A DNA stretch of 5,525 bases from Methanosarcina sp. (GCA_013330315.1 DUIO01000229.1:5676-11200); one strand, 5' to 3'. Positions 1-5,525 are shown, counted from the stretch's first letter. Notes: a model not told the origin generated them from the sequence alone. Translations and numbers: made by a program.

Positions 1-1153
1 CAAGGATTGTATCAGTAAGGATCATTGCTGCAGCAGTACCTGCAGTCATACCCCATTTCTTAAAACCGGTAGCAAGATACAGATGCTCGCTGTCCGGAGT
101 AAGCCTGCCAATAAGCGGAACGTCATCTTCAGGCATTACATCTTCAGCCAACCAGCGGTAGTCAATAGAACGTACTCTATATATCGATCTCAACCAATCG
201 TCAAGATGTCTGTAATGCTCGTGTGTGGGATTTCCGTTTCCGGTATTGTGCCCATCTCCAACCACCAGTACCATTTCACCTTTTTCCGTGGGCTGTGAGC
301 GCAAAGACCGTGCAGGTTCTTCCGCATTAATAAACATGCCCTCGGGGAACGTCTCTTCTATATATGCCCCAAGCACGTACGACATCGATTGCTTCAGCTT
401 TTTGAATAACTCTCCGGGCTTATCTATAATCGGGAAACGTGTTGCCTGAATTATATTTTCTGCTTTTATGTTTCCTCTGTCGGTTTTTACAATAACCGGT
501 TCTCCTCCTTCTATTCCGAGAGCTCTTGTTTTCTCAAATATATGACACCTGTCGCCTTCAACTTCTTTTGCAAGGGCACAGAGGTATTTTCTGGGATGGA
601 ACTGTGCCTGGCGGTTAAACCGAATCGAACCGTAGGTTTTGAAAGGAAGTGGTAAGTCACCCTCTAATGAAGCCGGAAGACCCAGACTACGGGCTGCATT
701 AACTTCGTCTATAATCTTTTGTGCAGAATCCTGAGTGCCTGCATAGACATAAGCCGGTTTGTGAGAAAAATCGCAGTCAATATCCCATGAACGAACTATA
801 TACTTAATCCTGTCAATTGCTGCCTGATTGGACTCAGCATACTGTTTTGCCTTTCCTCTCCCAAACTCTGATATAAGCTGGTTATAGATAAGGCAGTGCT
901 GGGAAGTTATTTTTGCAGTAGTATGTCCGGTTGTACCCGTGATAACCCTGTCTGCCTCTATAACTGCAACGGATAACCCGGCTTCTTTTAAAAGAAAGGC
1001 TGAGGTAATTCCGACTATTCCTCCTCCAATTATTGCTACATCAACCCGGATGTCTCCCGGAAGAGCAGGATAATTTGATTCCTTGGTGGTGGCTATCCAG
1101 TAAGATTCTGCTTTTCCAGGGAGAGTATATTCGGTTCCACTCTGACCTGTTAT
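1..1153 (-). CDS. FAD-dependent oxidoreductase (DAO superfamily), second tandem copy, C-terminus outside window, apparent ATA start
   Basis: This reading frame is open for 384 codons to the left edge. The product is a DAO-fold flavoprotein: a Rossmann GGGIVG motif lies at residues 43-48, the acidic ribose-binding E of VIEA follows about 18 residues later, then TGHTTAKITSQH, and a C-terminal FAD-contact segment GFKKWGMTAGTAAAM at about 363-377. Aligned by eye with the neighbour at 1248-2792 it is about two-thirds identical over a 150-residue block, with no frameshift or stop. The matching Rieske domain would lie beyond base 1. An in-frame TAA lies upstream and no ATG, GTG or TTG occurs before the conserved region. 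The ATA at 1151-1153 aligns with the paralog's ATG and follows AGGAGG by seven bases, so I place the start there. It is probably co-transcribed with the upstream copy (94-base gap). The substrate is unknown. It is either a gene with a rare start or a recently disabled copy. Confidence 0.85.
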   Translation of the reverse strand, partial: MTGQSGTEYTLPGKAESYWIATTKESNYPALPGDIRVDVAIIGGGIVGITSAFLLKEAGLSVAVIEADRVITGTTGHTTAKITSQHCLIYNQLISEFGRGKAKQYAESNQAAIDRIKYIVRSWDIDCDFSHKPAYVYAGTQDSAQKIIDEVNAARSLGLPASLEGDLPLPFKTYGSIRFNRQAQFHPRKYLCALAKEVEGDRCHIFEKTRALGIEGGEPVIVKTDRGNIKAENIIQATRFPIIDKPGELFKKLKQSMSYVLGAYIEETFPEGMFINAEEPARSLRSQPTEKGEMVLVVGDGHNTGNGNPTHEHYRHLDDWLRSIYRVRSIDYRWLAEDVMPEDDVPLIGRLTPDSEHLYLATGFKKWGMTAGTAAAMILTDTIL

Positions 1154-1160
1154 TGCTATT

Positions 1161-1166
1161 CCTCCT
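1161..1166 (-). promoter_or_regulatory. Ribosome-binding site AGGAGG that fixes the ATA start
   Basis: On the minus strand AGGAGG is followed by seven bases and then ATA. It is a perfect Shine-Dalgarno match, and with the paralog alignment it argues that initiation occurs, or used to occur, at 1153. A six-codon ATG frame in another phase (ATG at 1174-1176, TAG at 1156-1158) overlaps this site but does not run into the gene. Confidence 0.7.
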
Positions 1167-1247
1167 TTATTTTCATCCTGGCCTGGATTTTATCAATACC
1201 TATTCTGTTGCCTTCTGCACAGTCTTTTCCGGTTGACGTACAGAGCC

Positions 1248-2792
1248 TCATTTTTTAATTTTCTTTTTCGAGAGCCCGTATACTGCAGGACTGTCAATGA
1301 CCTCTCCTGTTGCGTTATAGCGTGAACCGTGGCAGGGGCAGTCCCATGTCCTTTCCGCATCGTTCCAGGAAATGATACATCCCATATGCCTGCAGGAAGG
1401 ATCAAGGGTATGAAGTACTCCGTCCCGGTCTCTATATGCCGCCACTCTTTCGCCTTCTATTTTGACAATCGCACCTCCTCCCGGCTCAATCTGCGATGCC
1501 TCTTTATGAGTGGGAAGGATCCGGTCTCCGACAAGACCTTTGGTGGCTTCGACAGCCTGTGAAATAAGAGTTTTTGCTGACTCTACGGGTTTGAACCTTG
1601 AAGGGTCATACACTTCTTCCCAGGGGTTGGACTTTCCGACAATCATGTCCGTAATGATCATTGCTGCAACCGTGCCTGTGGTCATGCCCCATTTTTTGAA
1701 TCCGGTCGCAAGATACAGGTTTTCATTACCTGACGTTTGCCTGCCAATATAGGGAACATGGTCAATGCTCACCGTATCCTGAGTTGACCAGCGGTAATCA
1801 ATTGAATTCACCGAATAGACGGACCTGACCCATTTTTCAAGATTCTGGTAGCGGATAATTTCGTGTTCTTCTTCGCCTGTTCGATGGCTTTCTCCAGTTA
1901 CAAGAACAAGCTCTCCCATATCTGTGCTCTGTGAACGCATGGACCGTGCAGGCTCTTCGGCGTTTATGAACATTCCGTCAGGAAAAGGATCTCGAATGTG
2001 AACTCCAAGCACATATGAGCGGGACTGGTAAAGGCGCTGGAAAAACAATCCGGGCTTATCATGAATCGGATAATGAGTTGCCTGGATGACTTTTTGCGCA
2101 GTTATTGTCCCCCTGTCAGTTGTTATGGTTATGGGATTTTCCCCTTCTATTTTCAATGCTCTTGTTTTCTCAAAAATATGGCAGCCATTCCCACGGATTT
2201 CCTCTGCCAGTGCATTGAGGTACTTTGCAGGATGGAACTGCGCTTGATTGTTGAAGCGGACTGCACCGTAAGTTTTGAAGGGCAAAGGCAGATTTTCTTC
2301 AAATGAAGCTGGAAGCCCAAGTTTTTGAGCTGCCTTTACCTCATCCCTTATTGATTCAGTTGAGTCTTCCGAGCTAGCATATACGTAGGCAGGCTTACGG
2401 ACAAAGTCACAATCTATATTCCTTGAGGATATTATCGAAGTTATCTTTTCTATGGCTGCCTGATTGGATTCTGCATACTGCTGAGCCTGTCTTTTTCCGA
2501 ATTTTGAAAGAAGGCGGTCATAGATAAGGTGATGCTGGGAAGTGATTTTGGCTGTAGTATGACCCGTAACCCCTTTCAGGATACGACCCGCTTCAATTAC
2601 CGCTATTGACGAAAATCCTGCTTCTTTTAGCATGTAAGCCGCGGTAATCCCAACTATTCCTCCTCCTATTATTGCAATATCAACGCGCGTATTCCCCTGA
2701 AGTGCAGGATAGCTGGACTCAGGTATAGTTGCCAGCCAGTATGATTCTGCCCTGCCGGGCAGGATATAATTGAATTCCCTCTGATTTGCCAT
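1248..2792 (-). CDS. FAD-dependent oxidoreductase with C-terminal Rieske [2Fe-2S] domain (YhfW-like)
   Basis: This is a complete 514-residue two-domain redox protein. Residues 37-70 form the FAD Rossmann unit (GGGIVG at 43-48, acidic E67). TGHTTAKITSQH at 76-87 is, from memory, typical of the YhfW-like subgroup of the DAO superfamily. GFKKWGMTTGTVAAM near 364-380 is the second FAD-contact region. The last 80 or so residues are a Rieske domain with C467-x-H469 and C485-x-x-H488 as cluster ligands. C472 and C487 sit where many Rieske proteins have a disulphide. The length fits bacterial YhfW-like proteins of about 500 residues. By family it should oxidise an amine, amino acid or similar substrate at FAD and pass electrons through the Rieske centre, but substrate and acceptor are unknown. 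There is no signal peptide or membrane segment, so it should be cytosolic. ATG is preceded by GGTGA at a four-base spacing. The C-terminus is lysine-rich. It is followed after 94 bases by a paralog on the same strand. Confidence 0.93.
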   Translation of the reverse strand: MANQREFNYILPGRAESYWLATIPESSYPALQGNTRVDIAIIGGGIVGITAAYMLKEAGFSSIAVIEAGRILKGVTGHTTAKITSQHHLIYDRLLSKFGKRQAQQYAESNQAAIEKITSIISSRNIDCDFVRKPAYVYASSEDSTESIRDEVKAAQKLGLPASFEENLPLPFKTYGAVRFNNQAQFHPAKYLNALAEEIRGNGCHIFEKTRALKIEGENPITITTDRGTITAQKVIQATHYPIHDKPGLFFQRLYQSRSYVLGVHIRDPFPDGMFINAEEPARSMRSQSTDMGELVLVTGESHRTGEEEHEIIRYQNLEKWVRSVYSVNSIDYRWSTQDTVSIDHVPYIGRQTSGNENLYLATGFKKWGMTTGTVAAMIITDMIVGKSNPWEEVYDPSRFKPVESAKTLISQAVEATKGLVGDRILPTHKEASQIEPGGGAIVKIEGERVAAYRDRDGVLHTLDPSCRHMGCIISWNDAERTWDCPCHGSRYNATGEVIDSPAVYGLSKKKIKK

Positions 2793-2796
2793 TATT

Positions 2797-2801
2797 TCAC
2801 C
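2797..2801 (-). promoter_or_regulatory. Ribosome-binding site GGTGA of the FAD-Rieske gene
   Basis: On the minus strand GGTGA lies four bases before ATG at 2792-2790. This is a good match to the archaeal anti-Shine-Dalgarno sequence and supports the start that gives the 514-residue protein. Confidence 0.7.
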
Positions 2802-2964
2802 AATATTAATTCTTCAGGGTTTCCTTTTTCTTGAGCTATTTTCATTGACCGGCTTAAAAGCAGGCTCCACTCAAAAGTTTACTCAAGTCAGTATAACCCC
2901 GTATTTGCAATTCTCCCCATGAATATTCCAGAATAGGTGCTATAAAATTAATTATCTAATTAAA

Positions 2965-2973
2965 TATTATAAA
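2965..2973 (-). promoter_or_regulatory. Candidate TATA box for the oxidoreductase pair
   Basis: The minus strand reads TTTATAATA here, within a run of A and T and between the arms of a 7-bp inverted repeat. A start about 25 bases downstream would give a leader of roughly 145 bases. A second AT-rich candidate (minus strand of 2940-2950) is equally possible. The assignment rests on composition alone. Confidence 0.3.
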
Positions 2974-3002
2974 AATCAATAGTAATATTAACTCAGATAT
3001 TA

Positions 3003-3030
3003 TTGATTCGAATATTCTTGATTCGAATAT
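3003..3030. repeat. Twin 13-bp direct repeat containing ATTCGAAT palindromes
   Basis: TTGATTCGAATAT occurs at 3003-3015 and again, identically, at 3018-3030, a 15-base period. Each copy contains the 8-bp palindrome ATTCGAAT, and the junction contains GAATATTC. Two symmetric half-turn-spaced sites just upstream of the candidate oxidoreductase promoter could be an operator. They could equally be simple-sequence expansion. Confidence 0.6.
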
Positions 3031-3087
3031 ATGACTTCCATAAAAATATGTATTTGTAACTCACGGAGGACTGAGTAATCTTCCTGA

Positions 3088-3403
3088 AAACCTGATTTTT
3101 GCAGGACCTTTAACAAGTTCAACAGGCTTGTGGACGAAGGGCTCGGTAAAATCAAAAATATCGAGAAAAGTATAGGCGAAACTACGTCTACAGCCGAGGA
3201 AAACGCAGCAAGCAGTGAAGAGACCTCCGTAGCGATCGAAGAAGCAGACAGCTTCAATGCAGCAGGTGAGCACGTCCGTGCAGAATGTCAGCGAACTTGC
3301 CCGGAGAACAGTTGATATTCTCCTGGAAAATTTTAAAGTCCAGGAGGATATAAAGTCAGTTCTCTTTCTTCTAGAAAAACTCAGGGTTCTGACAGAAAAA
3401 TGA
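3088..3403 (+). pseudogene. 3' remnant of a methyl-accepting chemotaxis protein gene, frameshifted
   Basis: The first part reads in the frame of base 3088 and gives LVDEGLGKIKNIEKSIGETT followed by STAEENAASSEETSVAIEE. This is the distal helix of an MCP signalling and methylation domain, rich in the EENAASSEE-type adaptation motif. At about 3244 one extra G shifts the frame. Skipping it, translation continues as QTASMQQVSTSVQNVSELAR and then RTVDILLENFKVQED to a TGA at 3401-3403, the usual order for the end of methanosarcinal MCPs. Only about 105 codons remain. The HAMP domain, the membrane and sensor parts and the conserved hairpin tip are missing, with a TGA just upstream and no ribosome-binding site. 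Intact relatives take part in taxis through CheA and CheW at the membrane, but this fragment should not be functional. Confidence 0.8.
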
Positions 3404-3461
3404 GCCTCAAAAATCATAAAGTGCGTTGAAATTGAACTCCGTAATACTAAGACATCTGTCA

Positions 3462-3582
3462 GGATGCACGCCTGGATGCACACCTGGATGCATAGCTGGA
3501 TATTCACCTGGATATTCGCCAGAATGTACCGTGGGATGTAGTGCCAGGATATTCACGGAATGCCCACCGGAATATTCAGCAG
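3462..3582 (+). repeat. Degenerate 12-bp tandem repeat, about ten units, readable as a G-[CY]-[TS]-P tetrapeptide
   Basis: Units begin at 3462, 3474, 3486, 3498, 3510, 3522 and 3534 (for example GGATGCACGCCT and GGATATTCACCT), then continue with more divergence to 3582. In the frame of 3426-3626, which starts with TTG and gives 66 residues, they read GCTPGCTPGCIAGYSPGYSP and then EC-V-GCS and ECPPEYSAEY. Near 3546 an extra A shifts one unit out of phase, and a missing base near 3557 restores the frame. The frame has no ATG and no ribosome-binding site, so I do not call a gene. It may be a relic of a longer repeat-protein gene or a non-coding minisatellite. Confidence 0.75.
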
Positions 3583-3603
3583 AATATGATACTTTTTATC
3601 TCA

Positions 3604-3800
3604 TATCCTGGAAATGCTCTTTTTGATTTCATCCTGATGATCTTCAGTAAAGGTTTTTGAACTCTTTAATAAGCATTAATGATCTCTTTTAAGGTTTATT
3701 TTTTATTAAAAGGATTATTAAAGCTTCTTTTTATAATTAAATCGCTTTAATTTCTTTATTCCTGAAAGTAATTTTATATTTTTGCCATTCCATTTCACAA
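3604..3800. other. T-rich gene-free spacer
   Basis: No plausible coding frame occurs. The plus strand is rich in T runs and AT blocks (for example 3697-3760), which suits transcription termination for anything reading in from the left and promoter elements for the gene at 4095. It ends abruptly where the A-rich, T-poor tract begins at about 3795-3800. Confidence 0.5.
3772..3779 (+). promoter_or_regulatory. Candidate TATA box for the secreted-protein gene
   Basis: TTTTATAT is preceded by purine-rich GAAAGTAA at 3764-3771, a plausible BRE-like stretch. A start about 25 bases downstream would fall near 3803, where composition switches from T-rich to T-poor. This would give a leader of about 290 bases. 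TTTTTATAATTAA at about 3729-3740 is an alternative. Confidence 0.4.
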
Positions 3801-4094
3801 CTGTCAACAGGTCAAGACCTGAAGACACACGGAAAACCCAGCAAATAGAACAACCCAACAGATGAAACAGTCCAGAATGAAATAACTCAACAACTCAGCA
3901 AACAGACAGCCAGTACGAGACAAGAAGAATACCTCCGGATAAAAAACTGGAAACATGAAAAAAACAAAACAGGAAAAACAGAACGAACAGAAAAAACAGC
4001 ATACAAGAAATAATTAGACAAGCGGCTGGAAAACGAGAAAATAAAAAATAAAGAAACGAAAAAACGGATTAAAAATTAGTAACGGAAGCGTACT
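3801..4094 (+). other. A-rich, T-poor putative 5' leader of the secreted-protein gene
   Basis: Counting by hand gives about 155 A and 31 T in 294 bases (about 53% and 10%), a strong strand asymmetry unlike the flanking spacer. There is little self-complementarity, so the RNA would be mostly unstructured. I see no known riboswitch. One frame (from a TAG at 3847 to a TAA at 4010) is open for over 50 codons but has no ATG and is probably just compositional. The tract holds a 20-codon ATG frame at 3955-4017. Confidence 0.5.
3955..4017 (+). CDS. Possible 20-codon upstream ORF, Lys/Gln-rich
   Basis: ATG followed by 19 codons and TAG gives MKKTKQEKQNEQKKQHTRNN. The upstream sequence CTGGAAAC is only a weak ribosome-binding site. 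It may be chance in an A-rich leader. If it is translated, it could modulate the gene at 4095, 77 bases downstream. Confidence 0.12.
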   Translation: MKKTKQEKQNEQKKQHTRNN

Positions 4095-4994
4095 ATGAAA
4101 ATAAAAACAAAAGCGTTAAACTCAATTTACCGTTTTGCCGCGGTAATGATGGTATTATGTGTTATCCCTTCAGGAGTTTTTGCTTCGGAAAACAAACCGG
4201 CATTTATTCCTGCAGAGAATATAACCGAAGAAAATTTTGCTGATGTCCAGGCGGAAATGCTTGATTCTATTAGTGAACAAATTGCTGGACTTCAGAGCTT
4301 TTATACTAATGTAAGTGAAGCATCCGATGCTTCAGAACTTCAGGAAGTTGTGTCCAGCAACATGCTGGCAAATGGCTGCAGGCCTGATGGAATGGATATG
4401 GGGTCCGGCGGTATGGGCACATTGACCGGTAAAATGCCCGGATTTTTTGGCTTTGCCGGGGTTGAGAGTGTAACTGACGAGAACTATACCGATGTCCAGG
4501 CAGAAATGGTTGATTTACTTGGAAATGCGACTGAAGTGCTCAAAGCTGAGCAAACAAGCCTTACGGAAGCCGGTGAAGATGACAGGGCTGAAGAGCTTGG
4601 GGAAAAAATTGCCGAACTTGAATCCCTGTCCGGAGAAATAAGTGCGGCTTCCGGTGCGGCAGACCTGCAGGACGTTGTATTCACATATATACAGACTCAG
4701 GCTGTCAACTCACTTGAAATGAAAATCGGGCACCTTGAAGAGATGGAAAGTAACAATGCAAATACAACTGATGAAAGCATGAGTGAGGAGATCACCAGCA
4801 GGATAACAGAACTTAATGCTCTGATTGAAGAAATCAACGGAGCAGGGTCACTTGAGGACCTCATGGAAATCATGTCTTCCTCCGAGGGGGTTCATGGAAC
4901 CGGTATTGGAGGCCCGATGCATCAAGGAGGCTGTAACTGTCCGATGCCTCCTTCAGGAGTGCAGGACAATAACACTGAAACCAGTGCCGAGTAA
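4095..4994 (+). CDS. Exported acidic repeat protein of unknown function with Met/Gly/Cys-rich segments
   Basis: I do not recognise a named family for this 299-residue protein. Residues 1-30 are a Sec signal peptide: basic MKIKTK, a hydrophobic core at 14-24, and a likely cut after VFA before SEN. No lipobox or second membrane segment is seen, so it should be released or held outside the membrane. The mature part is very acidic and has repeated helical units. ENITEENFADVQAEM (41-55) recurs as ESVTDENYTDVQAEM (124-138). The motif L-x(5)-E/N-I/V-x-x-A-x(4)-DL-x-x-V appears three times, at 66-86, 175-195 and 240-260. Units two and three also share a helix segment that unit one lacks. A Gly/Met linker (94-119, with C95) and the tail with H267, H276, C280, C282 and M284 could bind metal, but that is speculation. 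Only a weak GGAAG precedes ATG. It stands alone after a long A-rich leader. Confidence 0.88.
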   Translation: MKIKTKALNSIYRFAAVMMVLCVIPSGVFASENKPAFIPAENITEENFADVQAEMLDSISEQIAGLQSFYTNVSEASDASELQEVVSSNMLANGCRPDGMDMGSGGMGTLTGKMPGFFGFAGVESVTDENYTDVQAEMVDLLGNATEVLKAEQTSLTEAGEDDRAEELGEKIAELESLSGEISAASGAADLQDVVFTYIQTQAVNSLEMKIGHLEEMESNNANTTDESMSEEITSRITELNALIEEINGAGSLEDLMEIMSSSEGVHGTGIGGPMHQGGCNCPMPPSGVQDNNTETSAE

Positions 4995-5090
4995 ACCTTT
5001 CCAACTTTGAATATCTGCAAAACGAGATGAAAAGTCAAAAGTCAGGAAGGAGGTAATAAAAAATTAAATAACTCAAAATTAAAAGAAATG

Positions 5091-5147
5091 GTAAGTTAGA
5101 AAAGGAATTGTAAGTTAGAAAATAGATGATAGGGAATTAGAAAAGGA
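5091..5147 (+). repeat. Short direct repeats of a TTAGAAAA-type motif
   Basis: GTAAGTTAGAAAA occurs at 5091-5103 and 5110-5122, a 19-base period. TTAGAAAAGGA occurs at 5096-5106 and again at 5137-5147. This looks like local duplication in non-coding DNA, and no function is visible. Confidence 0.6.
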
Positions 5148-5380
5148 CGATGGCTGGATTTATCTTCCCATCACTTTTTCCGGGCAAGTTTTAGATAAGT
5201 ACCTAGAAATATACCGGGTAAACTTCGCCTCAAATCATATATTACCTGCTAAATTCCTGAATACCCGCCTTTATCTGATTCTTTTTTTCGGAATCAGGTG
5301 AAAATTTAACGACCACACCATTAAACAACAAGATCAAAGATCTGGAAACAAAAACCTTACCCGTAAATCATCTATTTTCT
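5117..5380. repeat. 14-bp inverted repeat bounding a 236-base AT-rich interval
   Basis: AGAAAATAGATGAT at 5117-5130 has its exact reverse complement at 5367-5380. No coding frame or target-site duplication was recognised. It could be the ends of a small non-autonomous element, a long-range RNA pairing, or chance in low-complexity DNA. Confidence 0.4.
5275..5297. terminator. Small hairpin with T-rich loop, possible terminator
   Basis: CTGATTC (5275-5281) pairs with GAATCAG (5291-5297) around a nine-base loop of seven T followed by CG. Wobble and A-T pairs extend the stem by up to three more. The T-run could favour archaeal termination of plus-strand transcripts from 4095, although it lies 280 bases after the stop codon. 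Confidence 0.3.
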
Positions 5381-5439
5381 CTTTTCTATCTCCCTTATCC
5401 TGTTTAATTTTTCCAGTAATGGCCGGTTTATTTAATCTT

Positions 5440-5525
5440 TTATTGAATTAATTCTCCTTTTTTTAATTTCATATCTTCTGCCTTTTTGCCAATTCTATCC
5501 GCCGCTCGTGGGCCATTTTCATCAG
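5440..5525 (-). CDS. Possible C-terminal end of a minus-strand gene entering from the right edge
   Basis: From the right edge one minus-strand frame reads DENGPRAADRIGKKAEDMKL and then KKGELIQ before a TAA at 5442-5440. GC content rises near the edge, as if entering a gene. A competing frame gives LMKMAHERRIELAKRQKI with TGA at 5471-5469. Neither is recognised and both are short enough to be chance. Confidence 0.25.
   Translation of the reverse strand, partial: DENGPRAADRIGKKAEDMKLKKGELIQ

Larger units (their letters stand above)
2802..3087. other. AT-rich intergenic region upstream of the oxidoreductase pair
   Basis: No convincing gene is seen here. The stretch 2935-3000 is almost entirely A and T and holds the candidate minus-strand promoter and a 7-bp inverted repeat (2963-2969 with 2983-2989). 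The twin repeat at 3003-3030 lies just beyond it. An in-frame TGA at 3085-3087 bounds the chemoreceptor remnant. Confidence 0.6.
4995..5439. other. AT-rich gene-free region downstream of the secreted-protein gene
   Basis: No convincing gene is seen. It contains short direct repeats (5091-5147), a 14-bp inverted repeat with arms 250 bases apart, a hairpin with a T-rich loop at 5275-5297, and an orphan AGGAGGT at 5048-5054 with no start codon at usable distance. No clear T-run terminator directly follows the stop at 4994. Confidence 0.5.

Noticed and set aside
83..449. Plus-strand frames of about 70 codons in the left region
   Set aside because: They lie opposite the conserved minus-strand oxidoreductase frame, which explains this DNA.
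1156..1176. ATG-started frame with an in-frame TAG just before the left oxidoreductase, possibly pyrrolysine read-through
   Set aside because: After the TAG only one codon follows before TAA, and the phase differs from the oxidoreductase frame, so read-through would not produce the protein.
1193..1405. Minus-strand frame over the 3' end of the FAD-Rieske gene
   Set aside because: It lies out of phase inside a strongly supported gene and shows no protein family features.
3061..3507. Minus-strand frame of 148 codons opposite the chemoreceptor remnant and the 12-bp repeats
   Set aside because: It is the antisense shadow of the MCP-like sequence and the repeat. The product is Cys/Phe/Ser-rich with no recognisable domain, and the plus-strand MCP similarity is far more convincing.
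3462..3582. CRISPR array
   Set aside because: The period is 12 bases with no spacers, so this is a tandem repeat and not repeat-spacer architecture.
4484..4684. Minus-strand Ser-rich frame inside the secreted-protein gene
   Set aside because: It is antisense to a gene with a clear signal peptide and internal repeats. The Ser-rich translation is the expected mirror of its acidic, Ala-rich codons.
5048..5054. Perfect AGGAGGT suggesting a gene start
   Set aside because: No ATG, GTG or TTG follows at 5-12 bases, and the nearest ATG (5088-5090) is too far away. It may be a relic or chance.

Overview
The window looks like chromosomal DNA of a methanogenic archaeon, most likely Methanosarcina. The grounds are indirect: moderate-to-low GC genes separated by long AT-rich spacers, archaeal-type AT-rich promoters with GGTGA or AGGAGG ribosome-binding sites, a decayed chemoreceptor tail resembling those of methanosarcinal MCPs, and an acidic secreted repeat protein. 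No marker gene is present, so the genus is an inference.

Left part (1-2800, minus strand): two tandem paralogous genes for FAD-dependent oxidoreductases of the DAO superfamily, the YhfW-like type that carries a C-terminal Rieske [2Fe-2S] domain. The upstream copy (1248-2792, 514 aa) is complete, with an FAD Rossmann motif and a full Rieske cluster-binding set. The downstream copy (1-1153) leaves the window before its Rieske part. Its frame is open and well conserved but has no ATG, GTG or TTG start. An ATA codon sits exactly where the paralog has ATG, seven bases after a perfect AGGAGG.

Middle (2800-4094): an AT-rich promoter region for the oxidoreductase pair, a twin 13-bp repeat, and the frameshifted 3' remnant of a methyl-accepting chemotaxis protein gene (about 3088-3403). 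These are followed by a degenerate 12-bp tandem repeat (3462-3582) that reads as a Gly-Cys/Tyr-Thr/Ser-Pro tetrapeptide, a T-rich spacer with a TATA-like box, and a striking 300-base tract of about 53% A and 10% T.

Right part (4095-5525): a 299-aa exported acidic protein of unknown function, built from repeated helical units separated by Gly/Met-rich segments and ending in a His/Cys/Met-rich tail. It is followed by a gene-poor AT-rich region with short direct repeats, a 14-bp inverted repeat and a small hairpin. A possible C-terminus of a minus-strand gene lies at the right edge. The genes do not form one pathway. The only functional grouping visible is the oxidoreductase pair, which is probably one transcription unit. 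No complete novel system is evident. The most unusual items are the ATA-start paralog, the tetrapeptide-coding repeat with compensating indels, and the A-rich leader of the secreted protein.
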